A stretch of DNA of 60,000 bases from NCBI RefSeq assembly GCF_029227915.1, contig NC_079876.1, positions 28,309,828-28,369,827 of the forward strand. The letters are read 5' to 3'. Under the pieces are notes generated by a model. It worked only from the letters and a program-made list of their open reading frames with translations, had not been told where the DNA came from and made no database searches. Both the position numbers and the translations under genes were made by a program. Below, piece after piece: positions 24,850 to 36,734 of the stretch (its first letter is position 1; every line of letters starts with the position of its first letter). This DNA is from Hydractinia symbiolongicarpus. Its lineage: Eukaryota; Cnidaria; Hydrozoa; Anthoathecata; Hydractiniidae.

Positions 24850-26035
24850 AAAAACTATAAAAACCCAATTAAAATTAATGTGACGTGACGGGTCTCCATC
24901 TCCGAGACGGATCTTCATCGTTTATGTTCAAAACAGTTTTCTTCTTCTCCTCCTCACTCACTCCACGCAGCATGTTCTATTGTTTGTAATCAATTTATAT
25001 TATCAACTTGTGTCAAGTCATTAAAATATGTTTCTGAACTATAAAGGGAATAAAGAAATTGAGTTTGTTCCAAAGTCTTTTAGCCCGCATTCATTTCATT
25101 CTACTTCAATCAAAACTATTAGCTGTATACTATTTCAACTATTTGTAGAATATATTTTTTTAACAAGTACTTATTTGCTTCTTATAATAATACAAGATGT
25201 ATAGTATACGTAAAACTAGCTCACCTCATACGTGGCACTGTATTATATATATTCATTTGTGGAAATAAATTGAAATCAATCACAATGGGCTATCAAACAG
25301 AAAGTGAATGTTTCAAAATATCATTCCGGGCATGCTATGTAATATATTAAAAAGGATGGCCACAAGCTTGATCATATTTTTTTTGAAGTAATCACATAAA
25401 AAACTTTCTATATTAACAAAAAGCAATATATAAAGAAGTAGTAATCTTCTTGTGAAACATTCTGTGATGCCACAGATGCTAATGGTTTTGACTTTCGTAG
25501 TGCATGAGCATATTTTTTGAAAAAAATAATTATTTGAGGAAACTACAAAGAAAAATTGAGTTACTGTCAGTACATTTATATACATTATGAGAACCATCAT
25601 AAAACCATTCAATAAACCTGAAAGTATAATTCATAACTTCAGTCTATGAAATACACAAACACATTTCATCAAGAAACTACAACTAAAAACTACAATCGTT
25701 CAATATATATTAACAATTGTTTCACAAAAAAAACGGATTCTTTTATATTCGAAAGCATAACAGATTATTCCTTAACGAAGACGACGTGATACACGTTTGC
25801 CTAAAGTTCATTCCAGTATATGTTAACAAGTTTTAATGTTGTGAAACAAAAAAAGGTTTCGTTCAACCAAGAGATAATCGCTATATACAAAAGTATTCAG
25901 GCCTCAATTCATCGAAACAAGACAAGTAGAGTTCGTATATGTGATAATACATTAGACACAATTCATTTCCGGCCAAAATTAAGCGAAACGAGAGAAATCT
26001 GCAGGGCTTAACTGATAATGCCATAGACAAGTGCC
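24850..26035. other. AT-rich tract without a gene
   Basis: Short frames at 25313-25612 and 25820-26011 show no domain or splice context. Confidence 0.4.
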
Positions 26036-26039
26036 GACT

Positions 26040-26580
26040 TCGGTGTTATGAAAGGCCCAATTCACCAAAACAACGGAACCTGCTATGTATGGATTGCTTC
26101 TAGAAACAGGACCATTTTCCTAAATTTTTTTTCAACGACCTAGCTCACCGAAACAATCAAATCTATTATGTACGGATTCCTTTTAGAAACAGGATCCTTT
26201 TTCTGAATGTTTACCAATGGCTCAATTTACCGAAATAACCGAATCTGTGATGTATGAATTGCTTCTAGAAACAGAAGCTTTTTCGTGAATGCTTAACAAT
26301 GGGCCAATCCACCGAAACAACTGAATCTGTGATGTATGGATTGCTTCTAGAAACAGGAGCTCTTTCCTGAATGATTATCAAAGGTCTAATTTGCGGAAAT
26401 AACTGTATCTCTTACTTATCAGAGGCTCGATTTACCAACATAACCGAATGTGTTATGTATGGATTGCTTTTAAAATCGGGAATTCTCACCTGAATATTTT
26501 GTGAAGGCAATTTCGCAAATGTTAGCCAACTTTATGTGTATGGATTGCTCCTGACTTGCCAATTCTTTCCTAACTTTTTT
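26040..26580 (-). repeat. Tandem repeats of about 82 bp, probably decayed C2H2 zinc fingers
   Basis: The motif GTATGGATTGCTT(CT)TAGAA recurs at about 26088, 26170, 26252, 26334, 26457 and 26537: steps of 82, 82, 82, 123 and 80. Minus-strand translation of each unit gives a pattern like TFRKRILFLKGIRT or AFTKKLLFLEAIHT, which resembles the F-x5-L-x2-H core of C2H2 fingers (usual unit 84 bp). Most zinc ligands are lost and stops interrupt every unit. I infer a dead zinc-finger exon; a plain satellite is the alternative. Confidence 0.5.
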
Positions 26581-26870
26581 GTTAAAGCCTTACAGATGTA
26601 AATTTCTTCCGCCCTTTAAGGAAATAAAAATCTGATATTAAAGTACCACATCAAATGCGGTTGATTAACAATTAATATTAAAAATCAAATAGAAGAATAA
26701 TTTTAACAAAAGAGCTTTGGCTCTTTTGGGATAAGGCAGTTTAGAAGGGGATTAAACACAAGACGACGATAAACATTTGCGTAGATATTTACGCTCCATC
26801 TTATAATACAACCACTATGTATATAACACCAAATGTCAATAAGAAAACAAATTAATCAAGTTCAGAGAGC

Positions 26871-28358
26871 ACAGAAAACGAATACAAAAAGTTGTATCCA
26901 CAAGGTTCCAGCCCTGCTCAGTTTTATGGTACCGCCAAGGTTCACAAGATACCACCTAATTCTACAGTAGCTGACGATTTACCATCACGACCCATACTTA
27001 CAACACATCAGACTACCTCGCGAAATCTTTAACACCGCTGACAAAGTCAACATATACTACTGAAAGCTCTTTAGATTTTATATTATCATTGAAAGGAGAA
27101 AAGATACCTCATAATTACAAACTAGTACCTTTTGACGTCACTAGTTTATTCACCAACGTTCCGTTGGAACAAAAGATAGACATAATATTGCAAAAGATAT
27201 ATGCTGAAAAAGTTATAGAAACAAAAATTAAGCGAGAGAAAATGAAACATCTATTAATCTCATGTACAAAACATGTACATTTCAGTTTTAACAACCAACT
27301 TATATTCAGGTAGATGGTGTAGCAATGGGCTCGCCTCTAGGACCAGTCCTAGCATATCTTCATGGTTGAGTTGGAGAATGAAATAGTCCCAAAATTAGAA
27401 AATTCAGTAAAATTTTGGAAGAAATATGTAGATGACACTGTTAATGAAAACCAGATAAACAATGTGCTGATCACACTTAATAGTTACTATTCGAATATCC
27501 AGTGAACATATGAAGTTAAAAACGATAACTACATAGCCTTTCTTGATGTAAAAACACATCTATTTATCGAAAAGACACGAACACTGACATATAAATGCAC
27601 TAGAATTCATCTGCATCACGCCCATGGAAAGTTGAAACGGTTAAATGGTTGGTGTTGAGAGCGTTTAATATATGCTCTTAATCACAAGATCTGAAATACG
27701 AACTAAATCACTTAAAAAATGTGTTTATAAAAAACTTATCCCGAAGCAGTTGTATCTAATGTAATTAATAACACACAGCGAAATTTCAACATTCAAAATG
27801 CCGACACTGTTTCTGAAGAAGACACCAATGAATCTCCAATAACACCTTTCATGGTTTTTATTCTGTCAAGTCTGGCTACGGGAAAATAAATAAGGTTAAT
27901 TTCGTTTAAGAAAAGCGAATTAGAAAATAATGGTAACTGCTTAGTAAAGCGTCTAACACTTTTAAACAGTTTCTATCAGCCAATGTCAAGCCACGCATTG
28001 CTGATCAATGTAAAATGTTATGTTTGCTATTTTCTGTGAAATAGAACCAAGGATGAACACAACATGGTGTTGTGTACAAATATACTTGTCCGGTGGAATA
28101 GTGCGATGCTACATACATTGGTGAAACAGCCAGGAGGCTTAATGAAAGATAGACCACCAAAAACGCGATAAGAACTCTCACATCCTAAAACATTCAGTCA
28201 TTGAGAATTACCAACTTGGTGAACAAAAGAACTTCAGTATTTTGATAGATAATGTTCACCACTTTAAAAAGAAAAAAATAGCTGAGGCCATGTATATTTG
28301 TGATAACAGTCCCACGCTTAATGTACAGGGATTATCTGTTCCATTAAAATTGTTTTAA
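26871..28358 (+). pseudogene. Penelope-like element: reverse transcriptase and GIY-YIG endonuclease
   Basis: Order and motifs match Penelope-like elements. Near 26910 is PAQFYGTAKVHKIPP, near 27120 is VPFDVTSLFTNVPLEQKIDI, near 27310 is QVDGVAMGSPLGPVL, and near 27425 is the catalytic YVDDT. The end (28075-28358) has VYKYTC-like and TYIGETARRLNE motifs of a GIY-YIG nuclease and a terminal SVPLKLF before TAA. The motifs fall in different frames and stops intervene, including one inside the GIY-YIG region, so the copy is dead. The 5' end is truncated and no terminal repeats were seen. The family makes cDNA primed at a nick and often shows telomeric or scattered insertion. Confidence 0.85.
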
Positions 28359-29280
28359 GGGGAGGAGTGCATTTGTTACCCTCACCAACGGTATATAGTT
28401 TATATACCTTTGGGTATGCCGTTATGTGTTATATGTTTCGTTAAGTATTGTTTTATACGTCCTCTGTGTATTGCGTAGTTGTTGAAAATTATATTTAAAA
28501 AACTTTTGAGATAATTGTAACAATTTACGTTGATAATTGTCTTGTAGTGACAAGACGAAATATCCGTTAAAATAAAATAAAAAATGTCATCATCAATCAA
28601 ACTTCTCGTATTTATTTTTATTGTGAAGTTATATACCGAATTAATATATAAGACTAATTAAGCAAGAACATATTTGTTAATATCGATCTGCTTGTGCTAA
28701 GGCACTTGCCATTGTATAACTGGATGTCAGTTGAGCTTGCTGCAATTTTTGGTTATATAAATTGGCAAAACAGTAACAGCTAGTGGATTTCAATAATCAG
28801 TTTCTTCACTAAAAAACAATTAATCTTTAAGAATCTTGCTATTAGATCACAGAAATGTTACACGAAAAAACTTTGGAAATGAATACAATTAATTTGGAAA
28901 CTATGAATTTAAGGAAAAGTAATAGCAAACAGAGAAATATATCAACTAGCAGTCATAATATGTATTGTAAAGAAACAAATAACAACAACATGATCAACAC
29001 TAACATTTTATTCCAATACATGGAAAAAGAGTTTGGCAGTACTTTTAAGCTCTATCATGTGTACAGGTAGTGGCATAAAAAGACACCTTAGTCATTAAAG
29101 TTACTGCAAAAAAACTTTCATAACAAAAGAACCATCCAGTATGTAAATTCTCTTACAATTCTGCCTCAAACCACTGATGGTGATTTATATTTAATGTGGT
29201 CTGTGCTCAATGGATTTCAGGATGGACCAGGTTTCCAGGGTTTAGCTCCCATTGCTACAAAAATCTTTATGAAATGACAA
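28359..29280. other. No confident gene
   Basis: A frame at 28855-29070 of 71 codons, rich in Asn and Ser, ends beside a possible donor (ACAG|GTAGTG). There is no homology that I recognise, so it is not called as a gene. Confidence 0.35.
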
Positions 29281-29286
29281 ACTAAC

Positions 29287-29372
29287 TAGACAATGGGGGG
29301 ACATTGAACTTATAATCTCAAGTAGAGGAGATGATTCAAACGCTCTACCGACAGAGCTGCACTAAATCCATC
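29287..29372 (-). repeat. tRNA-derived SINE head
   Basis: On the minus strand, GCAGCTCTGTCGGTAGAGCG resembles an RNA polymerase III A box as found in tRNA, followed at about 45 bases by AGTTCAATGTCC, a mutated B box (consensus GGTTCAATCC). The tRNA fold is incomplete. The sequence continues into non-tRNA DNA toward 29160, as expected for a SINE. Confidence 0.6.
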
Positions 29373-29871
29373 ATCTTTTTAAGAACTTATGGGAAAACGA
29401 CCTTATATTTGCTGCAATGATTTCCACAACATAGCTTAGTACACCTTTTTTGCTTGACATGACATTCATACTCTTTTTAGAAAGATTGCAGTTCCCGAGC
29501 ATTAACAAATGTAAAAATAAGATTTTGCATTGATTATAATGTTTTGTTAGAAACAGCATCCATACTTTTACTAACAGCGCGTGAAACCGCCACAGCATTG
29601 ACGCAATTTTTATATTGATTTTCACCACACAGTGTTCTGTTAAAGGCACATAAGACGTATATTGGTTCCATGGTTACAGAACTCTCATGCACACATTCGC
29701 TAAAATTTTCAAGAGGGGAAAGCAAATACACAGTTTGTGCTTGCTATCAACGACACAGTATCCATAAATTCGGCAGATTTTTTTAAAAAAATTATATTTG
29801 GCGCACTTTTTTACATGTGTTGTAAACGACTCAGCATCCATACATTTCTTAGATTGTTTTTCACTGATCAT
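29371..29871 (-). pseudogene. Kazal/follistatin-like cysteine-rich remnant
   Basis: Two overlapping minus frames contain CRIYGYCVVDSKHKLCIC followed by CVHESSVTMEPIYV and LCGENQYKNCVNAVA. The pattern (a YGYC-type preamble, CxC, then a C...Y-x-N-x-C core) resembles Kazal-type domains of secreted or extracellular-matrix proteins. A third stretch downstream is also Cys-rich. The frames change near 29700 and stops follow, so it reads as a decayed gene fragment. No signal peptide or start was found. Confidence 0.4.
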
Positions 29872-29931
29872 TCACTCGTTCGTTGTAATGTAATCAGTTT
29901 CTCCACTAAAAAACAAAACACAAAACAATAA

Positions 29932-31978
29932 AATATTGAAGCAATTCTCCGGAATTTGCAGACAATACATAGAGGTCTAATAGTACTCTAAAAGATGTGT
30001 TCACATATTTCTATTTGAGGAGTCTAAAGCAATAAAAAAGCAAGGACTTACATTTACATTGTATGGATCTTCGTTTAATATTATTCTTACGATTTTTCAT
30101 ATCAGTAATTGGCTGTCTGTTCTATATTACCAAAAATACAATTTAGCAAAGCAAAAAAATGAATGCCAAGATTTAACCTAAATATAACGTAAATATTTCT
30201 TAATAACCCTAGAAGGACACTGGTCTCTGCTTCATGTACAATAAAAATATAAAGTAAAAGAACGTTTTAGTCCAAAGTAAAAGTCTGCATAACTTTTTAA
30301 ACAGTTGTGTGAAAGTTTAACAAACATTTAAGAAATTTCCTCAAATAATTATTTTTAACGTTGCAAAAATAAGAAATATAAAAACATTTATATATATGCA
30401 AATAGTAATGAATGGAAACATTTAAGAAGTTTCCTCAAATAATTATTTTTTAATGCTGGAAATATATAAATAAAAAAACCCATCTATTCATGCATGCAGA
30501 TAGTAATGAATGGAAACTCGTTGTTCTTAATTGAAAAAAATTTTTTATATAGAAAAATCCTAGTTGGTACACATTGCATTTTTGCTGTTTTTTAGGCTGA
30601 ATCAAAAAGAAAAACATTTATGTGGAGTATTTGTTCCACTAGTGCTATTGGCTTTATACCATAGGTTATAACTGTGTGCCGTTTTCATGAATACAAATAG
30701 GTCCAGAATCAATTTTTAAAAGCCAATTGCTCTTTTCAAGTACAAGTTTCAGGAATTTCATAATGTTTCTTCATTGACGGTATTTTTTGGGCTTGGTGAC
30801 TTGTTGATTATATTTTCAGCCTGAACACATATGTATTGGTTTTGACGCACAATCAAACACTTGCAACACTGACACTGGCCCATTGTGGCCAAAAAGTAGC
30901 GATGTATGTCACTCACTAACTGCAATGCTTGTTGGTTCTTTTTTCCTTATTGCTTTATAAAAATCCAAACAATGTTTTCAATTCTGTTGACATGGTCACA
31001 AAAAGACAAATAGAAATAACAGACTTCGTAGACTACACATTCATTGAGAAAATTGTATTACATCCAGACTATTAGAGAACTCCATTTCAATTAAATTTTA
31101 ACAAAGTTTTGTGATATATAGTATGATTTTCATTAAGTATATGCGGGAATATTGGAATACCATGCTTGACTCTGTACAGTTAATCAGTTAAAGCTAAGAT
31201 GTTAATGGATAACAATATAGAACCACTGAATTATGTTTCACGTGAATTAAATTCCATGTGGACTATTTTTTTTTTGTGGATGCCACATCGTCTGTAATTA
31301 GTTTGCAGTGAGCTGATTAATTAATGTGAATAACTGTTTTTTGTAGACAGACTTAGTTCAAATATCTCAAGTGGACTTAATTTGACAATTTTTTTAAACA
31401 ACAATACCATGAATTTTACCCATGCTAAACATAATTCACGGAATACAAACACTGTGATCAGTAGGAAACGCATGTTTGGCCAATGTAGCTTTGATACACA
31501 AAGAAATATTGACATAAATTCTGTATTTTTTCTTAAAAAAAACAAAAAAATGTTCCCTGATTTTTAAAATGTATGTTGGGTTTATAGTTAACGGACTAGT
31601 TTTTATGTGTCTTGAGCCATCGTGACAACGTTTTGCAAAATAGAAAATGTTTGGTGGCTAATCCTGCTGGAAAAGGTTTTAATATGGTGTAGTTATTTCG
31701 TGCTTTTTTCACCGCTACTTGTGAGATTTTAAAATATATGTTCAGGTAGGGGGTACAGTACATCTGAATAAAGCACTCCGCCATGATGTGTGACGGTTTA
31801 AGTGATCCAACTGGCATTCAATGTCTTATAAATAACTCAATTTTATTTGAATCGCACTTGCAGAAAACTTCTTTCTATAACAACTCAACAGAGTTTTAGT
31901 ATAACGTATATCTACACTAATCACTAGATGAATGGCAGGGTTTAACTGCATTTAACGCTCAAACTGTCGTTTAACATA
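29932..31978. other. AT-rich tract with one tandem duplication
   Basis: Apart from the roughly 95-bp duplication at 30326-30512, no supported features. Short frames near 31321-31567 and 31596-31817 lack domains. Confidence 0.4.
30326..30512. repeat. Direct tandem duplication, unit about 95 bp
   Basis: ACATTTAAGAAATTTCCTC...TAGTAATGAATGGAAAC is followed directly by a second copy with about 15 % differences, mostly in the A-rich centre. Confidence 0.85.
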
Positions 31979-31979
31979 G

Positions 31980-32368
31980 ATATTGAGGTCAACATACCCA
32001 TACTCATCGAAAAGGATTGGAATGAGTACTATTACAGGGAACTGTTACAATTCGGGCATAAGCCATCTAACGAAGTGGACGGAAATGCAATAGCAATAAT
32101 AAGAACTGATTCTTTACAAAACGAAAGCATTGTTGTACACATGCCACAAAACATATCAAAAATATTTTTCATGTTCTTGAAAGTCTCGAACACTTCGATT
32201 ACAGCTTAGGTTTGTGGAAAGAGAGTTAATCGTGGAGGTGGATATGGTCTGGAAATACCAGTTGTGTATAAGTTTTATGGACAAGAAAAATTGATTGACT
32301 GGTTTGCAAAGAAGATTGAGACTGTAAAAGCAGACATTTCCTGTAAAGTTTTAAAGTGTTTAAAATAG
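31980..32368 (+). pseudogene. HIRAN-like domain remnant
   Basis: From a possible acceptor (ACATAG at 31974-31979) one frame stays open for about 129 codons to TAG at 32366-32368, broken only by TAG at 32207-32209. It contains GHKPSNEVDGNAIAIIRTD, VVHMPQNISKIFFMFL and YGLEIPVVYKFYG. This matches the plan of HIRAN-like modules seen in many uncharacterised cnidarian proteins (conserved D-x-x-A-I-A, V-x-x-M/V-P, then G-x-x-x-E-I/V-P-x-x-Y). HIRAN domains bind DNA ends in helicases; role here unknown. One stop codon suggests a pseudogene or a solo exon captured by a repeat. Confidence 0.5.
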
Positions 32369-33235
32369 ATATTTTAAAATTAAATGCTTATCTCTAATTT
32401 TTTGGATTGTACGCTAATTGGAGAGAAAAAAAGCCTATAGTTGCCATTTCGTGCAAAAAAATTTGTCCGCTCGAGTGTCCGTTAATTAAGTGTCCGCTAA
32501 TTGAAGAGAATACTGTATACATTTATTTTCAGCAGCGTTTTAAGCTCTACTCAATAAAGGCGACGGGGAAACACGGGGAAAATTTTTTTTTTGTGTATTC
32601 ACTAAGTAGATTTTTCTGCGGGCCTTATCGACTAGTGTAGGTGCTTACACGATTTCAACTGAGTTAACTATTTTTACTCGCTAAACGACAAAATTACAAG
32701 ACAAAATTTAAGCAACAAATTACACATGTAAGATGACATAAAATATAATAAGAAATAAACACTTACTAGATATATAGTGGCGTAAGCCAAGCCAACTACA
32801 TGTGAGAGAAAACAACTAAAACAGATGCTGAGATACAGGACAACTCCTGTGATGTATGAAAGAAAAATTTCACTCAACAGCGAATTTATTACAAAAATGT
32901 ATGTTCGACTCTGTCATTACACGTTGAAGACTGAATGCGCAGAAAAAAGATGTGCAAGATGTGCAGAAAATTTAACTAAAAATAGTACCAAAATTACAAT
33001 TATTCTCTTTACATAATTAACACGGGACAATACATCACAACACAAAACTAACAAAATGCATCTTGTTCTCCACCGCAGAGCGAACTCTACAGCAGAGCAC
33101 ATACGCGACACCACAAGGACAATACAAATGACGTATTAAAATAAATGTCAATACGGCCGGAAATTCATCTAGGCTGTTGTTTTGTGAGCTACTTTACGTA
33201 TCCGCACCCTAAGCAACGTTCATTTACACATATGC
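32369..33235. other. No gene recognised
   Basis: Contains a short GTCCGCTAATTG-like simple repeat near 32460-32505. The GATTTTTCTGCGGGCCTTAT...GACTAGT motif at 32607-32636 is shared with 49357-49390. Confidence 0.4.
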
Positions 33236-33239
33236 GCAT

Positions 33240-33407
33240 TAGAAAAGATAGAATTATCACATTTATGTTATCTTAAAATAACTCGAGTTATCTTACAATC
33301 AAGACATTTATGTGAATATACACGCATTCCGAAATCACATTAATAGAGTTATCTTAAGATAGCACTTGTTATCTTAAAATAACTTTATTAATGTGACTTT
33401 TGAATGC
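33240..33407. mobile_element. Palindromic MITE remnants built of TTATCTTA
   Basis: 33324-33361 and 33369-33407 are inverted repeats (GCATTC...TCACATTAATAGAGTTATC against its complement) with about five mismatches in 38, giving an 84-bp near-palindrome. The preceding 80 bp is a second, poorer copy. No target duplication was identified. Confidence 0.6.
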
Positions 33408-33411
33408 CGTA

Positions 33412-36400
33412 GGGCTGAGCCGAAACCAAACCATCGCGCTATCGCAATTAAAAAAGGTATTAAAATTAAAAACTTAAATTTAGAGTTAAAAACTCTAATT
33501 TAGTATTTTTAGAAAAAACAACTTTTCTTTTTTATTTCCAGATCTCCTTCCTGGTTATTTCTTGAAGTTAGATATGTCAGGTTAACAATAACAAATTTTG
33601 AAGAGGTTTTTCTGTTTGTGTAAAATCTTTCTGACGCTATACGTTAATTATTTACTAAGGGTAATCAATTTCATTGTAGCGCGCTCTCAAAATGAGCCCT
33701 AAAAGAAAGCCAGCCCTTAGCAAAAAATGGCTATAAATATTTCATAAGTTATTAAATGTTTCAATCCAAATATTAAATTATTACGGTTCTTGACATTCCT
33801 TTACATTTCGGGGATCGTGTGCGCGGGGTTGATGATGGGCTATGTTACGGTAATCCCCTAAAAATAAGTTAATAAAAAGGGAGAAGAAAAACGCGAATGG
33901 TCTGAAAAAGATCCTGAATCTAAACATAGATCTTGATAAACGTAGGTCTCTTTTAATGTGTTTCTTTGTGAACTAAAAAATCTCACTATAGGAGTCTCAA
34001 AGGCTCTTTATAGGAGAACAGAGGTTTCTACTGTTACATGTATGTTAGCAATTTATTATGTATAAATATGCCTCAGGGTAAGATATCAAAGTTTCCAATA
34101 ATCTGTTAGGTTTACTGAATTTTGTTTGATCTGACCTACATACTAACTATGAGTATAGCCTAACGCAACTATGACATCATAACCATTGAAACTTTAAATT
34201 GCTTCTAGTCAACATTAGAGTAAAAATAAATAATAAAAACATGTCTGTCATGTCACATCATACTTCATTTTAAGTGAAGAAAATAAAAAAAAAAGTTTGA
34301 CCTTTGTTTCCCATTACCACGAACGTTTGTCTGTTTTATAAAAATAATGTTTTGAGTAAAAAATTTTGGAATGAATTTCTCTACAAATTGTCATTTTGCT
34401 CGATATTCAGCAAATTATAAAGTGTAACCTTTCTGGAGTATGGCATTGAAAAATAGGTGCAACTTACACTCGTTTTTCCGTAGTATAATTCGTGCACATT
34501 AACCAATCACAGAAAAACTTAACCACATAAGAATATAAAAACCATTTCCGTTAAGGTGGATTTCCACTTAAAATCAAACAAATCGGAAAAAAGCAATAAA
34601 AATACTGAAATTTGATTAAATATCTGCTAATTATTTTGTTTTTAAATTTTTTTGTTCCTGAAAGTTGACTGGCTTTAAACCTTTCTGCTTTCTTAGCATT
34701 GAAATAATCCACTCCGCCGCTATTCCTTTGCAGGCTTAATTTTGTTTTAAAAAGATTTAATCTTTGACGTCAGTTAACTAGAGAGTTGATATTAAAACTG
34801 GCTGAACTGACTTGAACAACGCTCAATCAATAGTCATGACTATGCCAAACCTACAATCTTGGGCGACGTTTTTGGTTATAAAATATGGTGTAGGTAGGAC
34901 CAGCTCATACACGTTGTTAACATTTCTTAAAGTACTGAGAGAAAAAGATATTTTTATTTTCCCATTTTTTGCTAAAATTGACCAAGTCCCAAGTCATTTA
35001 ACGTACAAAACGCCTCAGATTATTCTGCGGCCTGTTAACAATACAGTTGATAACTCCAGCATTCATTTTATCAAATCACTTTCTCGAGTCTCTTGAACTT
35101 TCGTTAATACTTCATGGAGAAAGACATAAACAGAAAAATAACTGATACAAATATAATCTGATTTCTAACATATATACATCGTGCTTTTAAACAATTTTGG
35201 CAGAGCTACATATCAGTCCAGAACCTTTAGGACTGTGAAATATTTCTGCCAAGTAATTGTAAAAAATGTTTAGTAAAATAAAAAAAAATAATAAACCTAT
35301 GTAAATAAGCAAAATAGAAAGAAAATAAAACACTTCAACACTACAAAACAAAAGTAAGTTCAAATAAAAAAGATATCGTTCTAAATTTTAAACACTTTCT
35401 AGACAAAACAGTGATTTTATATATGTCCTTTTTGTTTTTCGACCAATAACAGCCTTGACAAATTGTGCACTTAATAAGGTTCAGCATAATTAACGTAATA
35501 TATATCTACGATATCTCCAAAATTACATAAGATGTAAACTACATTTATTAAAACGCTTAAAAACGTATTTGTCCGAATCATGCTACTAGACACAAAAAGT
35601 TATTAAACAAAACAAAGAAGCACGACATTTTATAGTTTGTTACCACTTGCTATTTTAATATAACGCAGTAAAAAAAAGGAGGTAATTCAGCACGTTTTTT
35701 ATCTCATTTTCTTTTCCGCTTCCCTTCCACCCTCTCATTAGCGCTCAGGATGTCAAATAGTATAACGCTTTCTAAACGAAGTATAATACAGCTAGTTATT
35801 TATATACTAGTTTATACTTCATGCATTTTTAGCACAAAGTGTAGATTATGAACGATTAGTTAGTGCAACACTCCAGTTCTATAAAACAACGCCTAAAAAT
35901 TTTCTAAAGAGATTCTATTTCGTCGGAATTTTTTTTTATACGCCGGTTTTTACAACGGGAAATGTAATTGTTTTGTTATGAATTGGTGTATTGGTATTAT
36001 TTTGTTTTAATCTGCAACATTTTTTAAAAAATTAGGGTGATAAGAATGCACGAAAAAAACTTCGATATTTCGACTTACAAGAACACCGTCAAGGAATATT
36101 AGAGCCAGTATTAAACACTGCAGGACCTCTGAAGCAAGTTATATATATCCTAACATGGGGAGCAATGATTAGTGCATATTATAGTATCAGGATACGAAAT
36201 TGTAGGAATCCCGCAATCCCCCCTTGCCTCTGCATTCCACCACGCCACACGCATATCGATGTTAAAAATTCCCAATTAGAAATATTGTCGTCCCAAAGTT
36301 TACAAAATTAAAGATAATCTTTGAAGCTCAAAAATAAACAACTTAGCTTTGGTCTAATTTAGGTAACGCAGTAGTGTTCATCTTATTGGCGTATAGATAG

Positions 36401-36730
36401 GGATAATACTAATGATTTGTCAAACTACAGAGTACCACTGTTTATTCAACATGCTGTCGTCGAGTGTTTATTGTAGCCCCTTTGCAACGGTTGTAGGTTT
36501 TCGACTAGTGACTTACACGAAAGTCAAGCTAATGGCGGGGGAAAATGTATGATCACTGAGGACAAAAACAACAAACTTAAATCATCTTAAATATCACACT
36601 GGACATCCAAATACAAATGACAGAAAAATCCCATATATAGCTTTATTACCCAGGTAAAGGGCGGCATGTCATTGGTTACAACTTACGTCATAGCGGCAAT
36701 AACAACCGTGTTTAAAGTTTTAATAATCCA
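33412..36730. other. AT-rich desert
   Basis: No domain-bearing frame. The 94-codon frame at 34812-35096 has no recognisable homology or splice context. Confidence 0.45.
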
Positions 36731-36734
36731 TATA

